Source: JALORV01 sp963769745
Lineage (GTDB): Bacteria; Pseudomonadota; Gammaproteobacteria; Burkholderiales; Burkholderiaceae_F
Direction: 5' to 3'
DNA length: 64,000 nt
NCBI GenBank assembly: GCA_963769745.1
Contig: CAVYNB010000029.1
Coordinates: forward strand, 124,001-188,000
Part shown: in pieces, positions 38,731 to 49,562 of the stretch
How positions within the stretch are numbered: the first letter of the stretch is position 1
Layout: each line of letters begins with the position of its first letter
Program-made: the position numbers and the translations under genes
The notes under the pieces: generated by a model
The model's database searches: none
Told to the model about the DNA's origin: nothing
Seen by the model: only the letters and a program-made list of their open reading frames with translations

Positions 38731-40107
38731 TCAGTGCCCGCCCGCGACGTCATCAGGGCCATCGTGTTGCAGTGACTCGACCCGTACGCCGGCCGCGCCT
38801 TCGGCCAGCACCAGCCGCAGCGGCGCGCCCACCGCAGTATCCCGCGCCCGCGTCACCGCACGGCCCGACTCGTCCAGCGCGATCGCATATCCCCGGCGCA
38901 GGACCGCCATCGGGTCGAGCGTCGCCAGCCGTGCCATCAACGGACCCAGCCGCACCGCACTGTCGCTGAGCAGCGCGTTGCCGAGCGCCACGAGCCGGCT
39001 CCTCTGCCCCAGCAATCCTTCCTGATCACGACTCGGACGAGCCTGCAGCAAGCCGCCGCGCTGGGCCTGCAGGCGTGTGGCGGCCCGAGCGGTCGCCTGC
39101 ACGATGGCACCCGCTGCGCGCGTACGCAGCAGCGCGATACGCGCATCGTAGGCAGCGAGCGGCGCGCGCGGCGTTGCGAGGCTGCGCTGCGCGAAGTCGA
39201 TGCGCTGTGATGCCGACTGCAAGCGCGACTGCAACTGGCGCGCCAGATGCCGCACCTGGTTGGCGAGCGACTCCTGCAGCGCGTCCGCACTCGGCGCGAC
39301 CAGTTCTGCTGCTGCGGTGGGCGTCGGAGCACGAACGTCGGCGGCAAAGTCGGCGATCGTGACATCGCTTTCATGGCCGACACCCACGACCACCGGCAAC
39401 GTACACGCACGGATTGCCCGGGCCACGGCCTCCTCGTTGAACGCCCACAGATCCTCGATCGAGCCGCCACCGCGTACCAGCAGCACGACTTCGACGTCGC
39501 GGCGGCCGGAGACCCGCTCCAGCATCGCCGCGATCTCGGCGCCGGCGCCGGCACCCTGGACCGGCACCGGATAGACAATGACGCGCACGTAGGGCGCGCG
39601 CCGCTCCAGCGCCGCGATCACATCGCGCAGAGCGGCAGCCTGCAGCGACGTGACAATTCCCACCGACATCGGCAGGCGCGGCAGCGGTCGCTTGCGTGCC
39701 TGATCGAACAGGCCCTCGGCCGCGAGGCGCTGCTTGAGCCGGACAAATTCCTCGTACAGGCGCCCGAGGCCGGCCCGCCGCATGAACTCGACGTTCAGCT
39801 GGAATTCGCCGCGCGCCTCGTACAGCGAAACGATCGCCGTGGCTTCGACTTCGTCGCCTTCGCGCGGCGCCCAGTCCAGCAGGCTGTTGCGTCCGCGGAA
39901 CATCACACACCGTACTTGCGCGATGTCGTCCTTCAGCGTGAAGTACCAGTGACCGCTGGCAGCGCGGGTCAGGTTGCCCACCTCGCCCTGCACTCGGACC
40001 AGCGGAAAGCTGCGTTCGAGCAGCCCCGCAACGGCGCGGTTTAGCGCGGAAACCGTCAGCGGAGACCGCGCCAATACTGCATCGGCCATCTCAGAATCAA
40101 GCGCCAT
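38731..40107 (-). CDS. xseA: Exodeoxyribonuclease VII large subunit
   Basis: Large subunit of the single-strand exonuclease ExoVII, which needs XseB (not in the window). The 458-residue protein shows the N-terminal OB fold (FPLVRVQGEVGNLTRAASGH, YFTLKDDIAQVRCVMF) and the catalytic domain with GIVTSLQAAALRDVIAAL, RGGGSIEDLWAFN and VGVGHESDVTIADFAAD, then a coiled-coil region. I start at the ATG at 40107 (MALDSEMADAVLARSP); the ATG at 40089 is an alternative. Confidence 0.94.
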   Translation of the reverse strand: MALDSEMADAVLARSPLTVSALNRAVAGLLERSFPLVRVQGEVGNLTRAASGHWYFTLKDDIAQVRCVMFRGRNSLLDWAPREGDEVEATAIVSLYEARGEFQLNVEFMRRAGLGRLYEEFVRLKQRLAAEGLFDQARKRPLPRLPMSVGIVTSLQAAALRDVIAALERRAPYVRVIVYPVPVQGAGAGAEIAAMLERVSGRRDVEVVLLVRGGGSIEDLWAFNEEAVARAIRACTLPVVVGVGHESDVTIADFAADVRAPTPTAAAELVAPSADALQESLANQVRHLARQLQSRLQSASQRIDFAQRSLATPRAPLAAYDARIALLRTRAAGAIVQATARAATRLQAQRGGLLQARPSRDQEGLLGQRSRLVALGNALLSDSAVRLGPLMARLATLDPMAVLRRGYAIALDESGRAVTRARDTAVGAPLRLVLAEGAAGVRVESLQHDGPDDVAGGH

Positions 40108-40412
40108 GCGGCTTTCCGGGCAAAAACTGTCCACAAACGCCGATGCGACGGGGCTGTCGCCGTCCAGACCCTCGTGCGAACGGCTTAATCCGCTTCAAGT
40201 ACTTGATTTCGGGCCTGTTTTCCATCTGCTCAATCGGTGTGCAGCGAAAACAATGCTCGCTGCGACAAGGGCTTAGCGTGTGCTCCACGAAGTTGTTCAC
40301 ATACTTGTCCACAGGAACTGTGGAAACATGCGGCCCGACGGGCAAACTTGCGGCCACCTGAGCGCACCACTACGCTTCGCGCTTTTCGCGTGCCGCGCGG
40401 GAGTCAACGCAC
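40108..40412. promoter_or_regulatory. Divergent xseA/exbB intergenic region with palindromes and DnaA-box-like sites
   Basis: About 305 bases. A perfect 12-base palindrome, TCAAGTACTTGA, is at 40195-40206. A second inverted repeat, TCCACAG-GAA-CTGTGGA, spans 40308-40324. Three or four 9-mers resemble DnaA boxes: CTGTCCACA (40127-40135), TTGTTCACA (40293-40301), TTGTCCACA (40305-40313) and the reverse-strand GTTTCCACA (40319-40327). Operator function is inference only. Confidence 0.4.
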
Positions 40413-41018
40413 TTGCTTGCCATCATCATCGAACTGGGCTGGCCTGTCTGGCCCCTCATCCTCGCGTCCGTGCTCGCGCTGGCGCTGATCATCGAGCGAA
40501 CCATTGCCCTTCGGCGCGTTCGCATCTTACCCAGCGGACTGTTCGAGGACGTGGTCGGACTGGTGAAGAAGCAGACCGTCACACCGGAGATCCTTGTCAA
40601 GCTCGAGCTGAACTCGCCGCTCGGGCGGGTCCTGTCGGCCGGCCTGCGCAATAGCCGCGTGCTGCGCGAAGGCGCGATGCAGCAGATCGAGGCGGCGGGA
40701 GCGGTCGTGGCGAACCGGCTCACCAAGAACCTGACCTTGCTGGGATCGATCGGCTCAATTGCCCCGCTGCTGGGATTGTTCGGAACCGTGGTCGGGATGA
40801 TCCAGATCTTTGCGTCGCAGCAGGCCGGGTCGAGTCCGCAGGAACTGGCCCGCGGCATCTCGGTGGCGCTGTACTGCACCGCCTTCGGCATCATCGTCGC
40901 GGTACCGGCGGTACTCGCGCACCGCTACTTCCGCCGCCTGGTGGAGGACTACCTGGTCGACATGGAAGAGCAGGCGGAACGCCTGCTCGAGATCGTCTAC
41001 GGCGATCGGAGGAGCTGA
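40413..41018 (+). CDS. exbB: MotA/TolQ/ExbB proton channel family protein
   Basis: A 201-residue inner-membrane protein of the ExbB/TolQ family, the channel partner of ExbD. Three membrane segments are visible: near residues 9-25, one in LLGSIGSIAPLLGLFGTVVG (the conserved family block) and one in ALYCTAFGIIVAVPAVLA. The TTG start is preceded by GGGAG. It is followed directly by exbD and then LPS genes; no tonB or tolA is nearby, so the energised partner is unknown. Confidence 0.9.
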   Translation: MLAIIIELGWPVWPLILASVLALALIIERTIALRRVRILPSGLFEDVVGLVKKQTVTPEILVKLELNSPLGRVLSAGLRNSRVLREGAMQQIEAAGAVVANRLTKNLTLLGSIGSIAPLLGLFGTVVGMIQIFASQQAGSSPQELARGISVALYCTAFGIIVAVPAVLAHRYFRRLVEDYLVDMEEQAERLLEIVYGDRRS

Positions 41019-41440
41019 TGCGCTTCCGGCGCTCATACGAAGAGGAGCCGGAAGTCAACCTGATTCCGCTCATCGACGTCCTGCTGATCGTCTTGATCTT
41101 CCTGGCCGTCAGCACGACCTACTCACGCTTCGCAGAACTGAAGATCCAGCTGCCGTCGGCGGACGCGACGACTCCGGCCACGCCGCCGAACATCATCAAT
41201 GTCGCGGTCACCGCCGATGGGCGCTACGCGCTCGACAAGGCAGCACTGTCTGCGACCGATGCCGGGACGCTGGCCGACGCGCTGGCACGCGCCGCCCAGG
41301 GACGCGAAGACGTGCTGCTGGTGATCAATGCGGACGCGCAGGCGCCGCACCAGTCGGTCATCAGCGTGATGGAGGCCGCGCGGCTCGCCGGCATCGTTCG
41401 CATCAGTTTTGCGACCCAGCGTGCGGCCGGCCGTCGTTGA
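41018..41440 (+). CDS. exbD: Biopolymer transport protein ExbD/TolR family
   Basis: A 140-residue protein with a short cytoplasmic N-terminus, one membrane helix bearing the essential aspartate (VNLIPLIDVLLIVLIFLAVS) and a periplasmic domain ending in a conserved AARLAGIVRISFATQ. With ExbB it forms a proton-driven motor. It starts at the last base of exbB and is followed by lpxK. Confidence 0.92.
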   Translation: MRFRRSYEEEPEVNLIPLIDVLLIVLIFLAVSTTYSRFAELKIQLPSADATTPATPPNIINVAVTADGRYALDKAALSATDAGTLADALARAAQGREDVLLVINADAQAPHQSVISVMEAARLAGIVRISFATQRAAGRR

Positions 41441-41449
41441 GGCCCCGCG

Positions 41450-42520
41450 GTGTCTGGTGACGCCCGCCTCGATTCCGCAGTGTCGTCGGCCTGGCGGCGG
41501 CGCGGGCTGCTGGCCTGGCTCCTCGCGCCGATCGCACTGCTCTATGCCGGCGCGCTGGCGATCCGCCGCGCCGCCTATGCCATCGGGCTGCTGCGCAGCG
41601 TACGTGTGGCAGTGCCGGTCATCGTCGTCGGCAATCTCTATGTCGGCGGTACCGGCAAGACTCCGCTGACGATCGAACTGGTCCGAGCGCTGCGGACACG
41701 AGGCTGGACCCCGGGTGTCGTGTCCCGCGGCTACGGCGGCACCGCCGGCGCACCCCGCCTGGTCGGCTCCCAGGACACCGCGGCAGAAGTCGGCGACGAA
41801 CCGCTGCTGATTGCACGCGCCACCGCTGCGCCGGTGGCGGTCGCGGCGAGCCGCGTGCGGGCCGCACAGGCCCTGCTCGCTGCCGATCCCGCGTGCGATG
41901 TGATCGTTGCCGACGACGGCCTGCAGCACCTGCAGCTTGCTCGCGACATCGAGATTGCCTTGCTGGACGAGCGGGGCCTGGGCAACGGCTGGGTGCTGCC
42001 GGCGGGACCCTTGCGAGAACCCGCCGCCCGCCTCGGCCGGGTCGATGCAATCGTCCTGCATCGGGCCGAAGGTGCGGCGGTCGACGGGGTTCCCTGCTTT
42101 GCGATGCAGTCCCGGCTGGCCGGCGAGATCCATCGGCTCGGCGATCGTGCACACACGATGCCGCTGGCCGAGCTGACACGGCGCCAGCGCGAATCCTCGT
42201 TGACGATCACGGCGGCCGCAGGCATTGGCGTGCCACAACGCTTCTTCGACATGCTGCGGGCTTGCGGACTCACGATCGAGCCGCTGCCGTTGCCCGATCA
42301 TTTCGACTTCCGCAACAACCCCTTCGCGCCGTGCCGGACTCACCTGCTGCTGATCACCGAAAAGGACGCCGTAAAATGCGAACGGATCGATGCGCTGCGC
42401 AAGGATCCGCGCATCTGGGTCGTTCCCCTGGTCGCGACGATCGATACGGCGCTCGTCGACCTGGTCGTTACCGCACTGAACCGACTTCGAAAGGGCCCGC
42501 ATGGACCACCGGCTGCTTGA
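41450..42520 (+). CDS. lpxK: Tetraacyldisaccharide 4'-kinase LpxK
   Basis: Phosphorylates the lipid A precursor at the 4' position, at the inner membrane. The 356-residue protein has an N-terminal membrane helix (LAWLLAPIALLYAGALA), Walker A GNLYVGGTGKTPLTIEL, SRGYGG, and the acidic VIVADDGLQHL block. The GTG start is ten bases after exbD. Its end overlaps the Trm112-like gene by 20 bases. Gene order lpxK-Trm112-kdsB is conserved in betaproteobacteria. Confidence 0.94.
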   Translation: MSGDARLDSAVSSAWRRRGLLAWLLAPIALLYAGALAIRRAAYAIGLLRSVRVAVPVIVVGNLYVGGTGKTPLTIELVRALRTRGWTPGVVSRGYGGTAGAPRLVGSQDTAAEVGDEPLLIARATAAPVAVAASRVRAAQALLAADPACDVIVADDGLQHLQLARDIEIALLDERGLGNGWVLPAGPLREPAARLGRVDAIVLHRAEGAAVDGVPCFAMQSRLAGEIHRLGDRAHTMPLAELTRRQRESSLTITAAAGIGVPQRFFDMLRACGLTIEPLPLPDHFDFRNNPFAPCRTHLLLITEKDAVKCERIDALRKDPRIWVVPLVATIDTALVDLVVTALNRLRKGPHGPPAA

Positions 42521-42683
42521 CATCCTCGTATGCCCGGTCTGCAAGGGGCCGCTCGATTTTCACAAGGACGCGCAGGAACTCGTCTGCAAAGCCGACGCCC
42601 TTGCGTATCCGATCCGCGACGGGATACCGGTGATGCTCGAGTCCGAGGCACGCAAGGTCGCCCTGGCCGAACTCGGACGCTGA
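42501..42683 (+). CDS. Trm112/YcaR family small zinc-finger-like protein
   Basis: A 60-residue protein, MDHRLLDILVCPVCKGPLDF, with CPVC and a later single cysteine (LVCKADALAYPIRDGIPVML). Trm112-family proteins are small partners of methyltransferases; the bacterial role of this LPS-linked version is unknown. It lies between lpxK and kdsB, overlapping the end of lpxK. Confidence 0.93.
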   Translation: MDHRLLDILVCPVCKGPLDFHKDAQELVCKADALAYPIRDGIPVMLESEARKVALAELGR

Positions 42684-42708
42684 GCGTCTGCCGGGCACCC
42701 GCCGTTCC

Positions 42709-43473
42709 GTGAGTTTTGTCGTCATCATCCCGGCGCGGCTGGCGTCGACCCGTTTGCCGCGCAAGCCGCTCGCCGACATCGGCGGCGCGCCCATGGTGGT
42801 CCGCGTCGCACAGCGCGCGCAGGCGACCCGGGCCGACCGCGTCGTGGTCGCGGCCGACAGCGAGGAGATCGTCGCGGCCTGCCAGGCCCATGGCATCGAC
42901 GCCGTGCTTACGTCGCCGCAGCATGAAACCGGCACCGATCGGCTGGCCGAGGCGGCCCGCCTGCTTGGGCTGGGCACGGAGCAGATCGTCGTCAACGTCC
43001 AGGGCGACGAGCCATTGATCCCGGCTGCGGTGATCGACGACGTGGCTCGCCTGCTCGAGAGCAGCCCGGACTGCCAGATCGCAACGGCAGCGCATGCAAT
43101 CGCCGATGCCGAAGAATTCTTCAACCCGAACGTCGTCAAGGTCGTGACCGACCGGAAGAATCGGGCGCTGTACTTCTCACGCGCGCCGATCCCGTGGGCG
43201 CGCGACGCCTTCGCGGCCAGCCAGGCCCGGCTACCGGCGGCCTACCCGGCCCGCCGGCATGTCGGCTTGTATGCCTACCGGGTCGGCTTCCTCGAGCAGT
43301 TCCCGACGCTGCCACAGGATGCGCTCGAGGTGGCGGAACGGCTCGAGCAACTGCGCGCGCTGGCCCACGGATTCCGGATCGCCGTCCTCGGCCTCGAAGC
43401 GGCCTTGCCGCCCGGGGTGGATACGCCGGCCGATCTCGAACAGGTACGTGCCCTGTACGCCGCGCAGAGATAG
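42709..43473 (+). CDS. kdsB: 3-deoxy-manno-octulosonate cytidylyltransferase KdsB
   Basis: Activates Kdo to CMP-Kdo for LPS inner core synthesis. The 254-residue protein begins with GTG and shows FVVIIPARLASTRLPRKPL, VNVQGDEPLIPAAVIDD and HVGLYAYRVGFLEQF. It closes the exbB-exbD-lpxK-Trm112-kdsB operon. Confidence 0.95.
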   Translation: MSFVVIIPARLASTRLPRKPLADIGGAPMVVRVAQRAQATRADRVVVAADSEEIVAACQAHGIDAVLTSPQHETGTDRLAEAARLLGLGTEQIVVNVQGDEPLIPAAVIDDVARLLESSPDCQIATAAHAIADAEEFFNPNVVKVVTDRKNRALYFSRAPIPWARDAFAASQARLPAAYPARRHVGLYAYRVGFLEQFPTLPQDALEVAERLEQLRALAHGFRIAVLGLEAALPPGVDTPADLEQVRALYAAQR

Positions 43474-43504
43474 ACTGCGCGGCCTCGACAGAAGGAGCCA
43501 TCCG

Positions 43505-45070
43505 ATGATGCGACTGACCACATTGGCGCTGCTGGCCGTACTCGCCGTCGCCGGCGCCCAGGCCAAGACCCTGCGCTGGGCCTCGCAGGGCGACTACCAG
43601 ACGGCCGACCCGTATTCGCAGAACGAGTTGCTGACCAATCTGTTCGCGCAGCAGGTGCACGACACGCTGGTGATGCGCGACAAGGACATGAAGATCGTCC
43701 CTGCGCTGGCGGTGTCGTGGACGCAGGTGAACCCGACCACCTGGCGCTTCAACCTGCGCAAGGGAGTGAAGTTCCACGACGGCGCGCCGTTCACCGCCGA
43801 CGACGTCGTGTTCTCGTTCGAGCGCGCCAGCCACCCGAATTCGCAGATCCGCCAGTACGCGATCCCGTCCGGCAAGCCGCGCAAGATCGACGACTTCACC
43901 GTCGAGTTCGTGCAGGACAAGCCCAATCCGATCACGCTCGAGCACATCGCCACGATCTTCATCATGAACAAGGCCTGGGCCGAGAAGAACAAGGTCGAGC
44001 GGCCGCTGTCGTTCAAGGAGCGCGAGGAGACCTATGCCGCGCGCAATGCCAACGGCACCGGCCCGTTCATGCTGGTGTCGCGCGAGCCCGGCGTGAAGTC
44101 GGTGCTGAAGAAGAATCCGGCCTGGTGGGGCACAGTGACCGGCAACATCGACGAGATCGTGTACTCGCCGATCGGCTCCGATGCGACTCGCATCGCGGCG
44201 CTGCTGTCGGGCCAGGTCGACTTCATCCTCGACCCGCCGCCGCAGGACATCGCGCGCCTGAAGGCCAACAAGGACATCAAGGTGGTCGAAGGCCAGGAGA
44301 ACCGGATCATTTTCTTCGGCTTCGACCAGAGCCGCGACGAACTGCTGTACTCGAACGTCAAGGGCAAGAATCCGTTCAAGGACAAGCGTGTGCGGCAGGC
44401 GGTCTACCAGGCCATCGACATCGAGGCGCTGAAAGGCAAGACCATGCGCGGCGCGGCGCTGCCCACCGGCGGCATCACGCCATCGACGCTGCCGTCGACG
44501 CCGGAAATCGAGAAGCGCCGACCGTATGACCCGGAGGCGGCGAAGAAGCTGCTGGCCGAGGCCGGCTACCCGAACGGCTTCGAGGTGACGCTGGACTGCC
44601 CCAACAACCGCTACATCAACGACGAGGAGATCTGTGTCGCGGTCGCGGCGATGCTGTCGCGCATCGGCATCCAGACCAAGGTCACCGCACAGCCACGTGC
44701 CACCTACTTCCCGAAGCTCGAGAAGTTCGACACCAGCTTCTACATGCTGGGCTGGGGCGGCGCGATCACCGACGCGCAGACGATGCTGTCACCGGTGCTG
44801 CGCTCGAAGGACGACAAGACCGGCAACGGCAGCTTCAACTACGGCCGCTACGTCAATCCGAAGCTCGATGCGATGATCGACGCGGCCGCGGTCGAGACCG
44901 ACCCTGACAAGCGCAAGCAACTCGTCACGGGGGCGCTGACCGAGCACAACGAGCAGGTGCACCACGTTCCGCTGCATCGGCAGGTGATTCCCTGGGCGAT
45001 GCGCAGCAACGTCAACGTCGTGCATCGGCCGGACAACTGGCTGATGGGCGAGTGGGTCAGGATCGACTGA
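43505..45070 (+). CDS. ABC transporter substrate-binding protein, peptide/dipeptide type (family 5)
   Basis: A periplasmic solute-binding protein of 521 aa with a signal peptide (RLTTLALLAVLAVAGAQA, cleaved before KTLRW). The SBP_bac_5 signature is present: ADPYSQNELLTN and ALAVSWTQVNPTTWRFNLRK, then GVKFHDGAPFTADDVVFSFE. The C-terminal lobe has RVRQAVYQAIDIEALKG and YDPEAAKKLLAEAGYPNGF. Peptides are the usual ligands, but substrates vary widely. AAGGAG lies upstream; a second ATG follows the first. No permease or ATPase genes adjoin it, so it may be an orphan or a chemoreceptor partner. Confidence 0.88.
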   Translation: MMRLTTLALLAVLAVAGAQAKTLRWASQGDYQTADPYSQNELLTNLFAQQVHDTLVMRDKDMKIVPALAVSWTQVNPTTWRFNLRKGVKFHDGAPFTADDVVFSFERASHPNSQIRQYAIPSGKPRKIDDFTVEFVQDKPNPITLEHIATIFIMNKAWAEKNKVERPLSFKEREETYAARNANGTGPFMLVSREPGVKSVLKKNPAWWGTVTGNIDEIVYSPIGSDATRIAALLSGQVDFILDPPPQDIARLKANKDIKVVEGQENRIIFFGFDQSRDELLYSNVKGKNPFKDKRVRQAVYQAIDIEALKGKTMRGAALPTGGITPSTLPSTPEIEKRRPYDPEAAKKLLAEAGYPNGFEVTLDCPNNRYINDEEICVAVAAMLSRIGIQTKVTAQPRATYFPKLEKFDTSFYMLGWGGAITDAQTMLSPVLRSKDDKTGNGSFNYGRYVNPKLDAMIDAAAVETDPDKRKQLVTGALTEHNEQVHHVPLHRQVIPWAMRSNVNVVHRPDNWLMGEWVRID

Positions 45071-45085
45071 TCGCGTTACTTCCGT

Positions 45086-45123
45086 GCAGAAGGGGCCGCC
45101 TTGCCGGCCCCTTCTGCTTTCTT
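45086..45123 (+). terminator. Intrinsic terminator after the solute-binding protein gene
   Basis: A perfect 13-base-pair stem, GCAGAAGGGGCCG (45086-45098) with CGGCCCCTTCTGC (45105-45117), six-base loop, followed by TTTCTT. Confidence 0.88.
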
Positions 45124-45303
45124 GGCGCCATGAAGGAAAGGCGGCGACCGAGGCCTCTGCCGCACGGGCGGGCCCAGCCCCGTCGGCGCAGGGTACGAAC
45201 CGGGTAGAATCCCGCGGCTTCAGCGCCGGCGACAGACCGGTAGCAGCCAGTAGTCGACTGCGACAGCAGAACAACGACCACGAGTCGAGCGAAGGACAGG
45301 GGG

Positions 45304-45960
45304 ATGCGACTGATACTGCTCGGGCCGCCGGGTGCCGGCAAAGGCACGCAGGCCGCGTTCATCAAGGAGCGCTTCGGCATCCCGCAGATTTCGACCGGAG
45401 ACATGCTGCGCGCGGCCGTCAAGGCCGGCACTCCGCTGGGCCTGGCCGCCAAGAAGGTGATGGATGCTGGCGGGCTGGTGTCCGACGACATCATCATCGG
45501 ACTGGTCAAAGACCGCCTCAAGGAACCCGATACCGCGAACGGTTACCTCTTCGACGGTTTCCCGCGCACGATTCCGCAGGCCGAAGCGATGAAGCACGCC
45601 GGCGTCGCGATCGATTACGTGCTGGAAATCGCGGTCCCGGACGCGGACATCATCGATCGCATGAGCGGGCGGCGCGTGCACCTTTCGAGCGGCCGCACCT
45701 ACCACGTCCGCTTCAATCCGCCCAAGGTGGAGGGTCGCGACGACGCAACCGGCGAGCCGCTGATCCAGCGTGACGATGACAAGGAAGAGACGGTGCGCAA
45801 GCGTCTCGAGGTCTACCACGCGCAGACGAGCGTGCTCGTCGACTACTACTCCCGGTGGGCCGCCAGCGGCGCCGCCGGTGCACCGAAGTACCGGAAGGTC
45901 GTCGGCGTCGGGTCGGTGGACGAAATCAGGCAGCGCGCGTTCGACGCGCTGTCGTCGTGA
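45304..45960 (+). CDS. adk: Adenylate kinase
   Basis: Interconverts ATP, ADP and AMP. The 218-residue long-type enzyme has the P-loop GPPGAGKGTQAAF, AMP-binding ISTGDMLRAAV, the DGFPRT block and the LID domain (GRRVHLSSGRTYHVRFNPPK). The zinc cysteines of some LID domains are replaced, as in other proteobacteria. A TAGAAT at 45205-45210 may be its -10 box. Confidence 0.97.
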   Translation: MRLILLGPPGAGKGTQAAFIKERFGIPQISTGDMLRAAVKAGTPLGLAAKKVMDAGGLVSDDIIIGLVKDRLKEPDTANGYLFDGFPRTIPQAEAMKHAGVAIDYVLEIAVPDADIIDRMSGRRVHLSSGRTYHVRFNPPKVEGRDDATGEPLIQRDDDKEETVRKRLEVYHAQTSVLVDYYSRWAASGAAGAPKYRKVVGVGSVDEIRQRAFDALSS

Positions 45961-46000
45961 TTCAGTGAATTGATTCAGAAGTTTCGATAAGGAGAAGAAG

Positions 46001-48452
<2,452 letters not shown>

Positions 48453-48463
48453 CCGGAGATCTC

Positions 48464-48985
48464 ATGTTCGACGAAGAAGACAGGGAAATCGGCTACGCGC
48501 TATTCATCGCGATCGCACTGGCAATATTCGTTTCGATCTTCACGATGAGCATCGCTGCCGGCACGGCGATCGGTCAGTTCGGCAAGAAGGCCAGCGCCGG
48601 CGGATCGGCCATGACGCTTCCGGTCGCGGGTGCGACGACAACAACCTCGACGACCGCGGCCGCCATTCCGGACACACGGACGGTGAAGCTCTATTTCGAA
48701 CTGGGCAAGGCTGAACTGCCCGGCGATGCGCTGACCCGGCTTGCACCGCTGATCACGGCGGCCAGGGAGGCCCCGGCAAGTGTTCTGGTTCTGTCCGGAT
48801 TTCACGACGCCAGCGGCGATCCGGTCGCCAACGCCGAGTTGGCCAAGCAACGTGCATTCGCGGTGCGCGACCTGCTCGCCAACGCCGGCGTCAGCGAACG
48901 TGGCATCGAGCTGGCAAAACCGGCGGTCACAACCGGGGGTGCCGATCCGCGCGAAGCGCGCCGTGTCGACGTGACCCTGCGCTGA
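48464..48985 (+). CDS. OmpA-domain membrane protein downstream of hppA
   Basis: A 173-residue protein: short acidic N-terminus (MFDEEDREIGYAL), one membrane helix (FIAIALAIFVSIFTMSIAAG), a Thr/Ala-rich linker and an OmpA-like periplasmic domain (VKLYFELGKAELPGDALTRL, LVLSGFHDASGDPVANAELA, REARRVDVTLR). The conserved Asp and Arg that bind diaminopimelate are visible. GGAG precedes the ATG; it starts 11 bases after hppA. The domain is clearly related to the one at the end of hppA, so the two probably arose together. A strong terminator follows. Confidence 0.85.
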   Translation: MFDEEDREIGYALFIAIALAIFVSIFTMSIAAGTAIGQFGKKASAGGSAMTLPVAGATTTTSTTAAAIPDTRTVKLYFELGKAELPGDALTRLAPLITAAREAPASVLVLSGFHDASGDPVANAELAKQRAFAVRDLLANAGVSERGIELAKPAVTTGGADPREARRVDVTLR

Positions 48986-49004
48986 TCGGCGGCACGCACA
49001 TACC

Positions 49005-49040
49005 GGGGCGGTCGGCTCACGCTGTACCGCCCCTTTTTTT
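49005..49040 (+). terminator. Intrinsic terminator after the hppA/OmpA pair
   Basis: Stem GGGGCGGT (49005-49012) with ACCGCCCC (49026-49033), 13-base loop, then seven Ts. It closes the hppA transcript just before the acetyltransferase gene. Confidence 0.85.
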
Positions 49041-49054
49041 CGGATACGACCGTT

Positions 49055-49559
49055 ATGGAACTTCGGACCGCGCATTCAGCGGATTTTGCGTCGATCCAGT
49101 CGATCTACGCACACCATGTCCTGCACGGACTCGGCACGTTCGAAACGGAGCCGCCGAGCGTGGAAGAGATGGGATCGCGCCATGCGCAGATCAGCGCGGC
49201 GGGCTTTCCCTATCTGGTAGCGGTCGAAGGCGAACCACGTCATCGGGTACGCCTACGCCAATCACTTCCGTACGCGGGCGGCGTATCGGCACACCGTCGA
49301 GGACTCGGTCTATGTCGCGCCGGAGGCCGTCGGGCGCGGCGTCGGCAAGGCCCTGTTGAACGAACTCGTTGCGCGTTGCCGTTTGCAGGGACTGCAGCAA
49401 ATGCTCGCGGTCATCGGCGATTCCGGCAATGCCGCCTCCATCGGCGTGCATGCTGCCTGCGGCTTCGAACTCGTCGGCGTGATGAAGTCGGTCGGCCGCA
49501 AGTTCGACCGCTGGGTCGACGTCGTCATCATGCAGCGCGCGCTCGCCGTCCAGCCGTAG
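49055..49559 (+). CDS. GNAT-family N-acetyltransferase (phosphinothricin/methionine sulfoximine type), with a +1 frameshift
   Basis: An acetyl-CoA-dependent acetyltransferase resembling Pat/MddA. Frame one reads MELRTAHSADFASIQSIYAH and FETEPPS; frame two reads VIGYAYANHFRTRAAYRHTV, then the acetyl-CoA loop VGRGVGKALLNELVARC and CGFELVGVMKSVGRKFDRW. One surplus base near 49232-49240 must be removed; corrected length is 167 aa. Family substrates are amino-acid analogues such as methionine sulfoximine. It is separated from hppA by a terminator and converges with the CoA-transferase gene. Confidence 0.85.
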
Positions 49560-49562
49560 ACG

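Noticed and set aside
40127..40327. A replication origin at the DnaA-box-like cluster
   Set aside because: No dnaA, dnaN or parAB genes nearby, no AT-rich unwinding region, and the boxes each have at least one mismatch.
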